DNA from: an uncultured Clostridia bacterium
GTDB taxonomy: Bacteria; Bacillota; Clostridia; Christensenellales; Borkfalkiaceae
DNA length: 64,000 nucleotides
Assembly (NCBI GenBank): GCA_947625865.1
Contig: CANQQD010000001.1
Coordinates: 1 to 64,000, forward strand
Direction of reading: 5' to 3'
Shown one piece after another: positions 9,184-19,407 of this stretch; within the stretch, counting starts at the first letter, position 1, and every line of letters starts with the position of its first letter. The notes beneath the pieces are model-generated. The model was not told the origin of the DNA and made no database searches. It saw only the letters and a program-made list of their open reading frames with translations. The position numbers were made by a program, and so were the translations under genes.

Positions 9184-10683
9184 ATGTCTACGGCAAAGGT
9201 CAAAAAGAAATATACGCTGTTCACGGGCAAGCAGCTATTATGGCTGATCCTGCCCATAGTTATAGAGCAGATTTTTTCCACGTCGCTGGGGCTGTTCGAC
9301 TCGTTGATGGTCTCCAACATAAACGTGCCCGAGGCTGTGCGCAGCAACATGAGCAACGCCGTGGGCAACGTGGACTATATAAACAACCTTATAATCCAGC
9401 TCTTCTCGGCGTTTGCGACGGGCGGCGCGATAGTCACCTCGCAATTTCTCGGCGCGGGCAACAGGGAACAGGCGCAAAGGAGCGCAAAGCAGATGCTGAT
9501 GCTCGTCATATGCATTTCCACCGCGATAGGCGCGCTGTGCCTCGCCCTCAACTGGCCGATAATCAAGCTGTTTTACGGCGACGTGGACGGCTCCACCTTC
9601 TCCTACCAGTGCATATATTTTTATGTTACCGCGGCGTCCTTCCCGTTCATAGGGCTGTTCAACGCATGCGCCGCGCTTCTTAGGGCGCAGCGCAAGAGCT
9701 TTTCCACAATGGCGAGCGCGGCAATAAGCTGCGTCGTCAACGTCGGCCTTAACGCCGTATTCCTCTTCGCTTTCAATATGGGCGTGCTCGGCGCGGGGCT
9801 CGCCACCCTGTTCTGCCGCGCTGTGCCCGCGGTCTTTATGCTGGTACTCCTCGGCAACAGGAAAAATACCGTCTGCGTGCGGATATTCGAAAAATTCCGC
9901 TTTGACGGCGCAATGATCAAAAAGATCTTAAAAATCGCCATTCCCAGCGGCATAGAGAGCGCCCTCTTCCAGCTCGGCAAACTTATGACGAACACCTTTG
10001 TGAACGCGGGCGTTTACGCAACGGGCTCAAAGAGCCTACAGGGGCTCAACGAAAACGGCGAGCTTATTTATATCAACGTGCAGGCAAACGGCAACACCAT
10101 CGCCAACCAGATAAACAACTTCGCCTCGGTAGTGGGCGGCGGCGTGGGCACCTCCTGCCTCACGGTCATAGGGCAGTCCGTCGGCGCGGGCGATACCGAT
10201 CAGGTAAAATACTATATGCGGCGGATGTTCCTGCTGTCGTATATAGCAAACGGCATATGCGTGGGAGCTATTCTGGCGCTCGTGCCCTTCATCTCCCAGC
10301 TCTACGGCTACACCGCAGAGGCAAAGGAAATAGGCAGGCACTGCCTCTACTTCTGCCTTGCGTTCCAGTTTGTGACCTATCCCCTCTCATTCACCACGCC
10401 GGGGATATTAAAGGCGACGAGCGACGTAAAATACGTAATGTACAGCGCGGTCGCGTCAATGTTCATAATGAGGGTGGGGCTTGCGTTCATTCTCACCACC
10501 GACCTCATACCGGGGCTTCCCCAACTCGGCGCGATGGGATATTGGATAGGCATGTGCTCGGACTGGGTGCTCCGCTCCCTGCTCTTCTTCTCCCGCCTGC
10601 TCTCGGGCAGATGGAAGAGGTCCTCGGGCATGCTCAAGGCCGATATCGGGCAGTCCTTCGAGGGCAGTATCTGCCGTTATTGA
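9184..10683 (+). CDS. MATE family efflux transporter
   Basis: 499 aa polytopic protein; FSTSLGLFDSLMVS, GGAIVTSQFLGAGNREQAQ. Confidence 0.88.
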   Translation: MSTAKVKKKYTLFTGKQLLWLILPIVIEQIFSTSLGLFDSLMVSNINVPEAVRSNMSNAVGNVDYINNLIIQLFSAFATGGAIVTSQFLGAGNREQAQRSAKQMLMLVICISTAIGALCLALNWPIIKLFYGDVDGSTFSYQCIYFYVTAASFPFIGLFNACAALLRAQRKSFSTMASAAISCVVNVGLNAVFLFAFNMGVLGAGLATLFCRAVPAVFMLVLLGNRKNTVCVRIFEKFRFDGAMIKKILKIAIPSGIESALFQLGKLMTNTFVNAGVYATGSKSLQGLNENGELIYINVQANGNTIANQINNFASVVGGGVGTSCLTVIGQSVGAGDTDQVKYYMRRMFLLSYIANGICVGAILALVPFISQLYGYTAEAKEIGRHCLYFCLAFQFVTYPLSFTTPGILKATSDVKYVMYSAVASMFIMRVGLAFILTTDLIPGLPQLGAMGYWIGMCSDWVLRSLLFFSRLLSGRWKRSSGMLKADIGQSFEGSICRY

Positions 10684-10813
10684 CAAAAAAGCGGCAAAAA
10701 CCGCCCGTGATTTTATTAAAATTCCCACAAACAAAAAAGCCGCGCGGTATTTACATATTTTTCTTTATGTGGTATAATGTACCTGTTAAATAAATTTTTA
10801 AGGAGAAACTCCA

Positions 10814-11614
10814 ATGGGATTTGAACAAAACTTTTCATTGAAAGGCAAGATCGCGTGGGTCACGGGCGCGTCCTACGGCATAGGCTTCGCCATCGCTACG
10901 GCTTATGCGCAGGCGGGCGCGACCATCGTTTTCAACGACATTAACCAGGACCTCGTGGACAAGGGCGTTAAGGCCTATGCCGCCGAGGGCATAAAGGCTC
11001 ACGGCTACGTATGCGACGTCACCGACGAAGCGGCTGTAAACTCGCTCGTTGCAAAAATCGAAAAAGAGGTCGGCGTAGTGGATATACTCGTTAACAACGC
11101 CGGCATCATAAGGCGCATACCCATGACCGAAATGAGCGCAGCCGAGTTCAGAAAGGTCGTCGACGTGGATCTCAACGCGCCCTTCATTGTGTCGAAGGCC
11201 GTCATACCCTCGATGATCAAAAAGGGTCACGGCAAAATCATCAATATCTGCTCGATGATGAGCGAACTCGGCAGGGAGACGGTGTCCGCCTATGCCGCGG
11301 CAAAGGGCGGCCTTAAAATGCTTACCCGCAACATCTGCTCGGAGTACGGAAAATACAACATCCAGTGCAACGGCATAGGACCGGGATATATAGCCACCCC
11401 GCAGACCGCGCCCTTAAGAGAGCGCCAGCCCGACGGCTCCCGCCACCCCTTCGACAGCTTCATTATAGCAAAGACCCCCGCCGAACGCTGGGGCGAGACG
11501 AGCGACCTCATGGGTCCCGCGGTATTCCTTGCCTCCGACGCGTCCAATTTCGTGAACGGACACATTCTGTATGTTGACGGCGGTATCCTTGCCTATATCG
11601 GCAAGCAGCCTTAA
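10814..11614 (+). CDS. SDR family oxidoreductase, gluconate 5-dehydrogenase-like
   Basis: 266 aa; TGASYGIG, NNAGIIRR, YAAAKGG, GPGYIATPQTAPLRE. Confidence 0.85.
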   Translation: MGFEQNFSLKGKIAWVTGASYGIGFAIATAYAQAGATIVFNDINQDLVDKGVKAYAAEGIKAHGYVCDVTDEAAVNSLVAKIEKEVGVVDILVNNAGIIRRIPMTEMSAAEFRKVVDVDLNAPFIVSKAVIPSMIKKGHGKIINICSMMSELGRETVSAYAAAKGGLKMLTRNICSEYGKYNIQCNGIGPGYIATPQTAPLRERQPDGSRHPFDSFIIAKTPAERWGETSDLMGPAVFLASDASNFVNGHILYVDGGILAYIGKQP

Positions 11615-11642
11615 ACCCGTCAAAGCCGACACGTTTTAAAAC

Positions 11643-11670
11643 GCGCCGCGCGGCTTGTGCCGCGCGGCGC
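11643..11670 (+). terminator. GCGCCGCGCGGC ttgt GCCGCGCGGCGC hairpin + T-run
   Basis: Perfect 12-bp inverted repeat after the SDR stop. Confidence 0.8.
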
Positions 11671-11761
11671 TTGCTTTTTTGCCGTTATATGGTATATAAT
11701 AAAAGCGGATAAGAATTACGCGCTTGCCGCATCTTAAAATAAGAAAGGAAAGCACCGATAA

Positions 11762-13210
11762 ATGAAGACAAGGATCTTGAAAATTATATTGTCTGCCGCA
11801 GGGGCTCTGGCGGCTGTTGCGCTTGCCGGGTGCTCCTTTACCGAAACGGAGGGCGCGCATGAGCATAGCTATGCGTGGACCACGGTGCAGGAGGCCACGT
11901 GTACGCACGACGGCTTAATGGAGGGCACATGCGATTGCGGGGATAAAACAACAAAAATTCTGCCGCAGACAGGCCATTATTTCCAATATGTCGAGGACCC
12001 CTCCGCCTCCTGTCTGCAGGACGGCAAGCGGATGCAGAGGTGCGCGCACTGCGGGGCGGAAAAGGACGTTACGGTATTGCCAAAGACGGGGCATAAATGG
12101 AAGGACGTCGAAATCGAATACGACTCCGGTTGCACAGAACCCGGGCTCAAACTTTGCGAGTGCGAGCATTGCGGCGTACAGCAAAAATTCGAAATCGAAC
12201 CCAAGGGTCACATTATCGATGAAAACACGTGGGATATCGACAAGGAGCCGACCTTCCTCGATGACGGCATAAAATCGCACCACTGCAAGCGGGAGGGCTG
12301 CCAATACAAAACGGGTGAAACAAAAATCGACAGCCTCCGCTACACCTACCCCGAAGTGACCTACAACATAAAGCTTTTAAAGACAAACGGGGAAAGGCTG
12401 CCCACGACAACTACTCCGACAATAGTCGTAAAGGATAGGGACGGACAGCAGCGGGGCGGGGCGGCAGCGACCGAATACTCTGTAACGCTGCCCTCCGACC
12501 AAATTTTCTACGTCGAAGTAAGCGGTCTGCCCGAGGGCTACACCCCGCAGGAGAGCTATCCCCTTATCCCCGACCAATTGGACGCAGAAATAAAGATACC
12601 CGCGTCGCCCATTGAATTTATTACCGAAACGCACGGCAGATACGCCATAGGTTCGGTTATAATCGACGATCCCTTTACCGTTGTGGAGGAGAGCTCCGCA
12701 AACGACTATAAGACGTCGCTGGGCGCGCTTTTAAAGCAGTACAAGGGAATTTTTATCAATATGTATTTCAATTCCTGCCCCGCGTGCAACTACGAGCTGC
12801 CTGATTTTATAAGCGCGTACAATGCCGAAAGCGCGTACGGGGAGAAATACAGCGAGGAAATAGCCGTTGTTATGATAAACTGCACCGACTCCACAGACGC
12901 CATCAGGGACAAAAAGATACGCAGCCAAATACCCATGATGATGGCGTCGCACGACAGATGGCTTTCGGCGCACTTTGAAAATATATCTAAGGCGGGATAT
13001 CCCACCTCCATCTGGATAGACTGCGAGGGCGTTATTGTGGGGTCCGTAACGGGATCGATGGGCAAGAGCGGATTTACAAGATATTTCGATCTGCTTTTGG
13101 ACAGATACTATAAGATAAAGGGCACGGAGAGACCGGACAAAACAGCCCAAAACACTTTAGACGCGGCGGCTTGCCCCGCCATGTTGCCCTTGAAAAGAAG
13201 ATACGCATAA
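11762..13210 (+). CDS. Exported lipoprotein with Cys-rich repeats and a C-terminal thioredoxin-like domain
   Basis: 482 aa; lipobox-like ALAGC; repeated CxxC units; GIFINMYFNSCPACNYELPDF CxxC. Confidence 0.75.
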   Translation: MKTRILKIILSAAGALAAVALAGCSFTETEGAHEHSYAWTTVQEATCTHDGLMEGTCDCGDKTTKILPQTGHYFQYVEDPSASCLQDGKRMQRCAHCGAEKDVTVLPKTGHKWKDVEIEYDSGCTEPGLKLCECEHCGVQQKFEIEPKGHIIDENTWDIDKEPTFLDDGIKSHHCKREGCQYKTGETKIDSLRYTYPEVTYNIKLLKTNGERLPTTTTPTIVVKDRDGQQRGGAAATEYSVTLPSDQIFYVEVSGLPEGYTPQESYPLIPDQLDAEIKIPASPIEFITETHGRYAIGSVIIDDPFTVVEESSANDYKTSLGALLKQYKGIFINMYFNSCPACNYELPDFISAYNAESAYGEKYSEEIAVVMINCTDSTDAIRDKKIRSQIPMMMASHDRWLSAHFENISKAGYPTSIWIDCEGVIVGSVTGSMGKSGFTRYFDLLLDRYYKIKGTERPDKTAQNTLDAAACPAMLPLKRRYA

Positions 13211-13235
13211 AATTCCCATTAAAATTTCAGAGCAC

Positions 13236-13266
13236 AAAAAAAGAGCATACCGTATGCTCTTTTTTA
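13236..13266. terminator. Bidirectional terminator aaaaaaagagcatac cg gtatgctcttttt
   Basis: Hairpin between convergent genes. Confidence 0.8.
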
Positions 13267-13272
13267 TATGCT

Positions 13273-16200
13273 TCAGCGTTTGCGCCGCCTGTGGCGGACT
13301 ATCAGGAACACTGCCGCCGCGCCCGCAGCCGATACGACGGGAACCACCACTGCGACCCATATCATCGTTTTGTCGGAATTATCGTTGTCCGCCCCGCTTT
13401 CCGTCCCGTCTCCCCGGTCGTTTTCGGGCGCGTCGGGATCCTGTCCGGGGTCTTCGGGCGGCGTTGAAGGCGCGGGTTCGGGTATGTTTTCAACAATAAT
13501 TTCAAACAAAATTTCCGTTGTTTCGTAATTCTGCTTATCGTCGCCCACGTATCTTGCCCAAGCCGTAATTTTATGTGCGGTTATTCTCAGGCTGCCGTCC
13601 ACCCATTCGAAATTTTCGGGAAGGACTATATCGGACAGCGTGCCGCCCTGCTCCGCATATATCGTCGCGGATCCCACGTCCGGCATTTGCGCCCTTGCAA
13701 TCGTAAACGTTATCGATTTTTGTCCCGTGACGTTTTGGGCGTGCGGCTTTACGGTTATCGTTGCCGCGCCCGCATTTATGTTGTCGCCGTACTCCACCGC
13801 GTACAGTCCGGGCGATAATTCCTCGTTGTCTATAAACACTTTCACGCGGGGTGTGTGAGGCTCGCCGGTGTAGGTAAAGCCGCTGTCCGAAATTTGTATT
13901 GTTGCGCCGTTCAGGTCGTAAATTGCGTAATCGCCGGCCGCCGCCGTAAATTTGATATCCTTTTCAACGGTATATGTTGCGTTTTCCGCGATCATCCCGC
14001 CGTCAGCAAGCCAGCCCTTAAAGTCGGGCTCGCCGCAGTCGGGGGTGGTGATTTGCCCGCCGTATCTTTGGTAATTATATTCCAAGAGAACGCCGTTTAC
14101 CCAAAACTCCACCCTGAAATAATCCAAATAGTCGGCTTTTAAAGTTTGGCTCTGCGCTTCTTTATAAACGCCGCCCGCGTAATAACAGCTTCCGGGGGCT
14201 ATCCATCTGTAAATTTTATTGCCGCCGGAATCAAAAAGCGGCAGATAAACGCCCTCGCCCTCCGCAAAATATTCGGTTGACGTCCCCTGCATATATTCGA
14301 GGTTGAGAGCAAACTTATCCTCAACGGTTATATCGAAGGTCATATCCCCGCCGACCGTAAGCTTGTCGCCCCTTTTGTAATCCGTTCCCGTGCTCTTGTC
14401 GCGGTAATTTGCAATATATTTTTTATCGTCGAAACCCTCCAAATCTTCGCTGCCGAAAACAAAGCTTGCGCTGCGGAGCGTCGTATGGTAAAGCGTGCCG
14501 TTGTCGTCAAAAGTCAGCCTGAAATTGCGCGCGGAAATCTTTATGCCGCCGTCCTTCACCGTGGCGAAGTATTGCGGGTCGGCAAAGCCTATCCTTGCAA
14601 GGTCGCCTTCGGAAACTTCAAAGTTTTCGCACAAAACGGACACGCTCTCCTCCGTTTGCGGGAAGCCGAGTGTGACTTCGGGCACGCTTCCGTCGAAAAT
14701 CAAATTAAAATCGTTCTTCCCAAAATATATATCTGTATTGTCGTTTTCAAATTCGCAGTTATAAATTTTTAAAGATTTTGCGCCGGACGGGTCCTGGAAA
14801 TACAGCGCGCAGTTGTCGTTTGCGCTTGAACAGTTTATAAATTTGCAGTTGTTGAGGGTGACGCTCCCGAAAATCTGGTAAATTGCCCCGCCCCTGTCCG
14901 TCGTTTTGCAGTTTTGGAAGGTCACATATTCAAAAAGATCGTTGCCGCTGCCCAGCATAAACGCGCCGTGCGCACGGTTCAAAGAGCCGCCCTCTATTAT
15001 TATCCGCGCGTTCTCCCGCCCTTTCATACTGAAATGATAGTTGGATTTAAAGAGGTACTCGCTGCCGCCCGTAATGGTAATGTCGTTATCGACCTCCTCC
15101 GCCACCGCTATTTTTACTTCCGGGAAAAACTCATATTTATCTATGTGGCAATCAGCCAGCAGATATATCGTCTTGCCCTTGTACTCCTCAACCTTGGTGA
15201 CCGCATACATGGCTTCCTCGAGCGTGGCAAACCCCGTCTCTCCCACCCTGCACGCGTATAACGGCGTGGTCGTTTGTCCCTCGGACATGGCGTTGCCGAA
15301 ACCGGTTGTTTTAAAATATCTGTTTACGGCGATAGCCTTATATACGGGCGTTGCGCCGCCGTAATCGTGCTTATCCGAAAAGGTGTTGGTATAGGTAAAC
15401 CCCGCTATTTTGTAGCTGCCGCCGTCCGTAGTAACATATATCTCATATCCGAGATGGCTTGCGCACGGGGTGTTCGAAAGGACGATCTTTCTGCCCTCGG
15501 CCGTCCTTTCCACGCTTGTGACAAAGGGCGCGCTTGCATACTCCTTTTCCTGCTCGGCAACGCCCGTATTGCTGCGGATATAATCAAATTCCGCGCTGTC
15601 TGCAAGCCAAAAATGCGAGTACGTCCCCTTTATTTTGTCGCTCTGCATCAACTTTTTAAAGGTATCGGACGTGCTGTTTCTGTTGAATTTATTGTATTGG
15701 GATTCTTTGAAAAAGCCCCAACGCTCGTAATATTCCGACAGATCAACGCCCGTTACCAGCGAGGAGTAGTAAACCATCTTTTCGTTGGCGGTCAAACCGT
15801 TTGCGGGATCCGCCCTGAACATGTTGTTCAGATCCGCCCAAAAGTTAGGGAAAACGGACTCCAAATACCACCAGATCATATAGTTGCGGTCGCGTATGTC
15901 GTCCTGCGGATATAGGATGTGCCCGTCCTTAAAGGCGTCCGTGCCGAGGCTGTTGTCGCTCGAGAGCGCGTTAAATCCCCTTTCAAACGGTTGCCATTTC
16001 GGGAGCGCCTGCCGCCGCAGCAGAACAACGTATGCGTAGGTTGCGGTCATGTTGTTGGTTGTTTCGTCGATCGCCCGCCTGCGCGTGTCTATCTGGTGCC
16101 CTATCTCGTGAGCGATGTTGTAGATCCACTGTGAGTCGATATTCGCGTAAAAATTTGCAAACCATGCGTGTTCATAATAATAGCCTATATGATAGCTCGT

Positions 16201-17262
16201 TGTATATGCGCCCGAATCGGGTTGTACGCTCATATATCTGAAATTTACGTTTATATAATCGTTGGCCTCCGCCCAGTTATCGTTGCGGGACTGCGGGGAG
16301 GTTGCAATGCCGTTGAACTCGAGGAGCTCCGTCATAAAATCTCCCCAAAGCTCGAGGTTGAGCGCGGGCGAAATTGCGTTTTGCGTTATATATGCGTCGT
16401 ACAGGCTCGAGGACGTGGTGGTAATTATTGTGTGGTCGGTAATAAGTTCCGCCATGTCAAGCAGACGGGCGGGGCTCTTTTTTCTGTTGGCTTCGTATTC
16501 TTTGAGCATACCTAAAAAGGCGCCATCGTCGTCCCCCTTTTTAAACACGGGATAATAGCCGCAGCCCTCTATATAAACACCGACGTCCCCCTGCTGTTCG
16601 TGCGTGTAGGGGTTGCTGAGATATATCGCGCCGCCCTTCACCTCGTTTTGGTTGATGTGCGTGGAGCCCGACACAAAGTCGGAGTAGGTAAATACGTTCA
16701 TGCCCTTATTCAGGGTTATATTCTGCCTGTAACCGCCGTTCCAGAAGCCGTGGTTTTGGGTGATTACCAATTGCGGCAGATAATTGCTCTCCGCCTCCAC
16801 GAACACCCTTATTTCCTGCCCGGTCAAGCCGTATATGCCCGTTAAAATGAGGTCGCTGGCGTCATATCTTAAATTCAACCTCGAACAGTTTGCGGACAAG
16901 TCGCCCGCCTGCACGATTTTGCCGTTGCTATCGGTAAATTCGCTCAGCCCGCTGTATTTAACGCCGCCCCTGACGATTTGCTCCGCCCTCTGCAAATATT
17001 TTTGGGAAGCCTCGTCTGTATATCGGGCTTCGAGCCCCTCTATGTCCTCAAGCGTAATATTTTTGTCCGAAAGTTCGGTGCAGGTGTAGTCGGTAAATAT
17101 ATTTTCGATTTCCGCGGGCAGGGTGTAGCGGCTGACTGACGGCGCGCTTGCCGCGTAAGCCGTCTGCCTGTCCCCCCGCAGCAAAAGGCTGCCCGCAACA
17201 ATAAACAGGCAACCGAACAAGGCTATAATAAATATGTAAAGACGCTTTTTATTTATCCCCAT
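13273..17262 (-). CDS. Large surface protein: M60-like metallopeptidase + beta-helix-like region + Ig-like domain + C-terminal TM anchor
   Basis: 1329 aa; N-terminal signal; HEIGHQIDTRRRAIDE fits HExxHx(8-24)E; MIWVAVVVPVVSAAGAAAVFLIVRHRRRKR tail. Confidence 0.75.
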   Translation of the reverse strand: MGINKKRLYIFIIALFGCLFIVAGSLLLRGDRQTAYAASAPSVSRYTLPAEIENIFTDYTCTELSDKNITLEDIEGLEARYTDEASQKYLQRAEQIVRGGVKYSGLSEFTDSNGKIVQAGDLSANCSRLNLRYDASDLILTGIYGLTGQEIRVFVEAESNYLPQLVITQNHGFWNGGYRQNITLNKGMNVFTYSDFVSGSTHINQNEVKGGAIYLSNPYTHEQQGDVGVYIEGCGYYPVFKKGDDDGAFLGMLKEYEANRKKSPARLLDMAELITDHTIITTTSSSLYDAYITQNAISPALNLELWGDFMTELLEFNGIATSPQSRNDNWAEANDYINVNFRYMSVQPDSGAYTTSYHIGYYYEHAWFANFYANIDSQWIYNIAHEIGHQIDTRRRAIDETTNNMTATYAYVVLLRRQALPKWQPFERGFNALSSDNSLGTDAFKDGHILYPQDDIRDRNYMIWWYLESVFPNFWADLNNMFRADPANGLTANEKMVYYSSLVTGVDLSEYYERWGFFKESQYNKFNRNSTSDTFKKLMQSDKIKGTYSHFWLADSAEFDYIRSNTGVAEQEKEYASAPFVTSVERTAEGRKIVLSNTPCASHLGYEIYVTTDGGSYKIAGFTYTNTFSDKHDYGGATPVYKAIAVNRYFKTTGFGNAMSEGQTTTPLYACRVGETGFATLEEAMYAVTKVEEYKGKTIYLLADCHIDKYEFFPEVKIAVAEEVDNDITITGGSEYLFKSNYHFSMKGRENARIIIEGGSLNRAHGAFMLGSGNDLFEYVTFQNCKTTDRGGAIYQIFGSVTLNNCKFINCSSANDNCALYFQDPSGAKSLKIYNCEFENDNTDIYFGKNDFNLIFDGSVPEVTLGFPQTEESVSVLCENFEVSEGDLARIGFADPQYFATVKDGGIKISARNFRLTFDDNGTLYHTTLRSASFVFGSEDLEGFDDKKYIANYRDKSTGTDYKRGDKLTVGGDMTFDITVEDKFALNLEYMQGTSTEYFAEGEGVYLPLFDSGGNKIYRWIAPGSCYYAGGVYKEAQSQTLKADYLDYFRVEFWVNGVLLEYNYQRYGGQITTPDCGEPDFKGWLADGGMIAENATYTVEKDIKFTAAAGDYAIYDLNGATIQISDSGFTYTGEPHTPRVKVFIDNEELSPGLYAVEYGDNINAGAATITVKPHAQNVTGQKSITFTIARAQMPDVGSATIYAEQGGTLSDIVLPENFEWVDGSLRITAHKITAWARYVGDDKQNYETTEILFEIIVENIPEPAPSTPPEDPGQDPDAPENDRGDGTESGADNDNSDKTMIWVAVVVPVVSAAGAAAVFLIVRHRRRKR

Positions 17263-17506
17263 AAATACAGTTTAGCATATATATTTGTTTTTAGCTAACG
17301 TTTGAGCGCCGAAATCGGAATTAACGGGTCAAACCGCATAAAATTTTTGTAAAAGCTCCGCCCGCGGACGCCGCCGCAGGTTGCCCTTAAAGATTTTTTT
17401 ATCGCCCTTCGGCAAGCGGAAACTTATTCTGTTTTTATAAAAGGACATAAAATCGCTTGTATTTTACCGTAAACCGTGCTATAATACTTTGCGTAAAAAG
17501 AAATAT

Positions 17507-17581
17507 TGGGGCGTCGCCAAGCGGTAAGGCAACGGACTCTGACTCCGTCATTCGGGTGTTCGAATCACTTCGCCCCAGCCA
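17507..17581 (+). tRNA. tRNA-Gln, anticodon CTG
   Basis: TGGGGCG/CGCCCCA acceptor, GCC..GGC D-stem, ACGGA-CTCTGAC-TCCGT anticodon arm, GTTCGAATC T-loop, encoded CCA. Confidence 0.95.
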
Positions 17582-17638
17582 AAAAGAGCCTGAATTGAAC
17601 ACATAATTGTGCTTGATTCAGGCTCTTTTTTATGTTTT
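17576..17638. repeat. Left boundary repeat (tRNA 3' end + terminator hairpin)
   Basis: cagccaaaaagagcctgaattgaacacataattgtgcttgattcaggctcttttttatgtttt. Confidence 0.9.
17582..17631 (+). terminator. Terminator-like hairpin AAAAGAGCCTGAAT...ATTCAGGCTCTTTT after tRNA-Gln
   Basis: Inverted repeat plus T-run. Confidence 0.85.
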
Positions 17639-17661
17639 ACGACTGTTTTTATCGCGTCGCC

Positions 17662-19152
17662 TTACACATACATTTCAATTTGCATTTGAATTAAACCGGT
17701 TTCGATAATTTCGCTATAAAATAAAAATCCCGACGGGGTATCGTCATCTGACGTTCCCCCGCCGGGATTTGTTCTTATCGGGCTGTTGAAATAAATTTCT
17801 ATTTTGTCGTCGTATAAGATAATCTCTTTTATCAGAAAGTTTATGAGCATCTGCGGCTCGGACCTCAAAGCCTGCTCGTAATACTTCCGTATATCGCTTT
17901 CTTTCAGCTTTACGGCTTGTTTGCTCCGCTCTATGAGTATTTGCCTTTCCAATTCCGCTTGGCGACTTTCAAGCTCTTTTAAACGCCTTGCGGTGCTACC
18001 CGTAAACACTCCGCTCTCTATCGCCGCCATTATGTTGGAAATTGCAGTTTCGGTTTGCCTTATTTCCTTTTCCATAGCGGCTATAACCGAATTGGCTTGC
18101 AGCTGCCGCTCTTGCATTTCAATTAAACCGTCTACTACTTTATCGATTACTTTCGGGCTACTCAACTGTTTAACGGTTACGTCTATGATCAGCTTTTCAA
18201 GTTCGTCTTTGCGTACCATGGCTTTTTTGCAACCGCTGTGCCGTTTTCGTCCCAAACACTTATAATAACGTTTCACTTTCCCACTTTTGGAAGTTCCCGT
18301 TTCTGCCGTTATTGAGTTTCCGCACAGCCCGCACTTCATTTTATGCCGCAGGAGATATACAACTTCAACGCTACGCTTGCCGTGACTGTTGGCACTTGCT
18401 ATTTTCCGCACGTCATCCATAAGCTCTCTTGATATTATCTGCGGATACATATTGTCAACCACTTCATTGCCGTGCTTGTATATGCCCGAATATTTTTCGT
18501 TTTTGAGTATGTTGTAAATTATATTGGACTTGAACGGTTTGCCTTTATATAAATAGCCTTTTGCAGTCAACGCTTTAATTATATCCTTGACATACACGCC
18601 TTTTGAATACTGTTCGTACATAAAGACGACGGCTTGCGCGCGATAATCGTCTATAACTATTTTTCTGCCGTCAAGTTTATAGCCGTATAATATCGCTCCG
18701 CCTTGATAGTTACCCTTTAAGCGGGTTTCTTTCATACCGCGCTTTACTTTTTGGGAAAGCTCTGCCGAATAGTATTGATTCATACCTTCAAGCAAACTTT
18801 CGAGGATAATTCCTTCGGGCGTATCCGGGATATTCTCCATTGCCGATATAAGTTTTACTCCATTGTTCTTCAATGTACGCTTATGAATTGCCGTTGCGTA
18901 TTTATCCCTTGAAAAACGATCTAACTTATACACGAGTATGTAATCCCACTCTTTGCGGTAGCTATCCTTAATCATACGCTGGAAATCGGGACGATTGTCG
19001 TTCGTTCCTGTCATAGCTCTATCTATATAGGTGTCAAGTATAAGAATATCGTGATTTTTGGCGTAGTCTTGGCATACTCTTAACTGCCCCTCGATACTTT
19101 GCTCCGTTTGATTATCCGAACTGTACCTTGCATATATAACTGCTGTTTTCAT
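17662..19152 (-). CDS. Large serine recombinase (resolvase + recombinase + zinc ribbon)
   Basis: 496 aa; AVIYARYSSDNQTEQSIEGQL, YKLDRFSRDKYA, CGLCGNSITAETG...YYKCLGRKRHSGC. Confidence 0.95.
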   Translation of the reverse strand: MKTAVIYARYSSDNQTEQSIEGQLRVCQDYAKNHDILILDTYIDRAMTGTNDNRPDFQRMIKDSYRKEWDYILVYKLDRFSRDKYATAIHKRTLKNNGVKLISAMENIPDTPEGIILESLLEGMNQYYSAELSQKVKRGMKETRLKGNYQGGAILYGYKLDGRKIVIDDYRAQAVVFMYEQYSKGVYVKDIIKALTAKGYLYKGKPFKSNIIYNILKNEKYSGIYKHGNEVVDNMYPQIISRELMDDVRKIASANSHGKRSVEVVYLLRHKMKCGLCGNSITAETGTSKSGKVKRYYKCLGRKRHSGCKKAMVRKDELEKLIIDVTVKQLSSPKVIDKVVDGLIEMQERQLQANSVIAAMEKEIRQTETAISNIMAAIESGVFTGSTARRLKELESRQAELERQILIERSKQAVKLKESDIRKYYEQALRSEPQMLINFLIKEIILYDDKIEIYFNSPIRTNPGGGTSDDDTPSGFLFYSEIIETGLIQMQIEMYV

Positions 19153-19169
19153 TTTTTACTCCTTGTTTT

Positions 19170-19280
19170 TTATTTTTCGGCCAATTCTTTCAGCCGCGAA
19201 TATATAGTCTGATAGAATATCTTTCTTTCGCTGTCATAAAGCTCGTCTATTGACGGTTGTCCGTAAATTTTAACCTGCAT
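19170..19280 (-). CDS. Small ORF, 36 aa (MQVKIYGQPSIDELYDSERKIFYQTIYSRLKELAEK)
   Basis: Read directly from the minus strand; just upstream of the recombinase gene; not in the supplied ORF track. Confidence 0.5.
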   Translation of the reverse strand: MQVKIYGQPSIDELYDSERKIFYQTIYSRLKELAEK

Positions 19281-19407
19281 TGCTTTTCTCCCCTACTTGT
19301 TTTTCGGTTAGATTATAAACAGGCGTTCGGTGGAACTACAACCGCCGCACGGTCGCCTTCAATGGCAATATCCCCGCTTGTATGGGTAAACGGTGGAATA
19401 TTGAACT

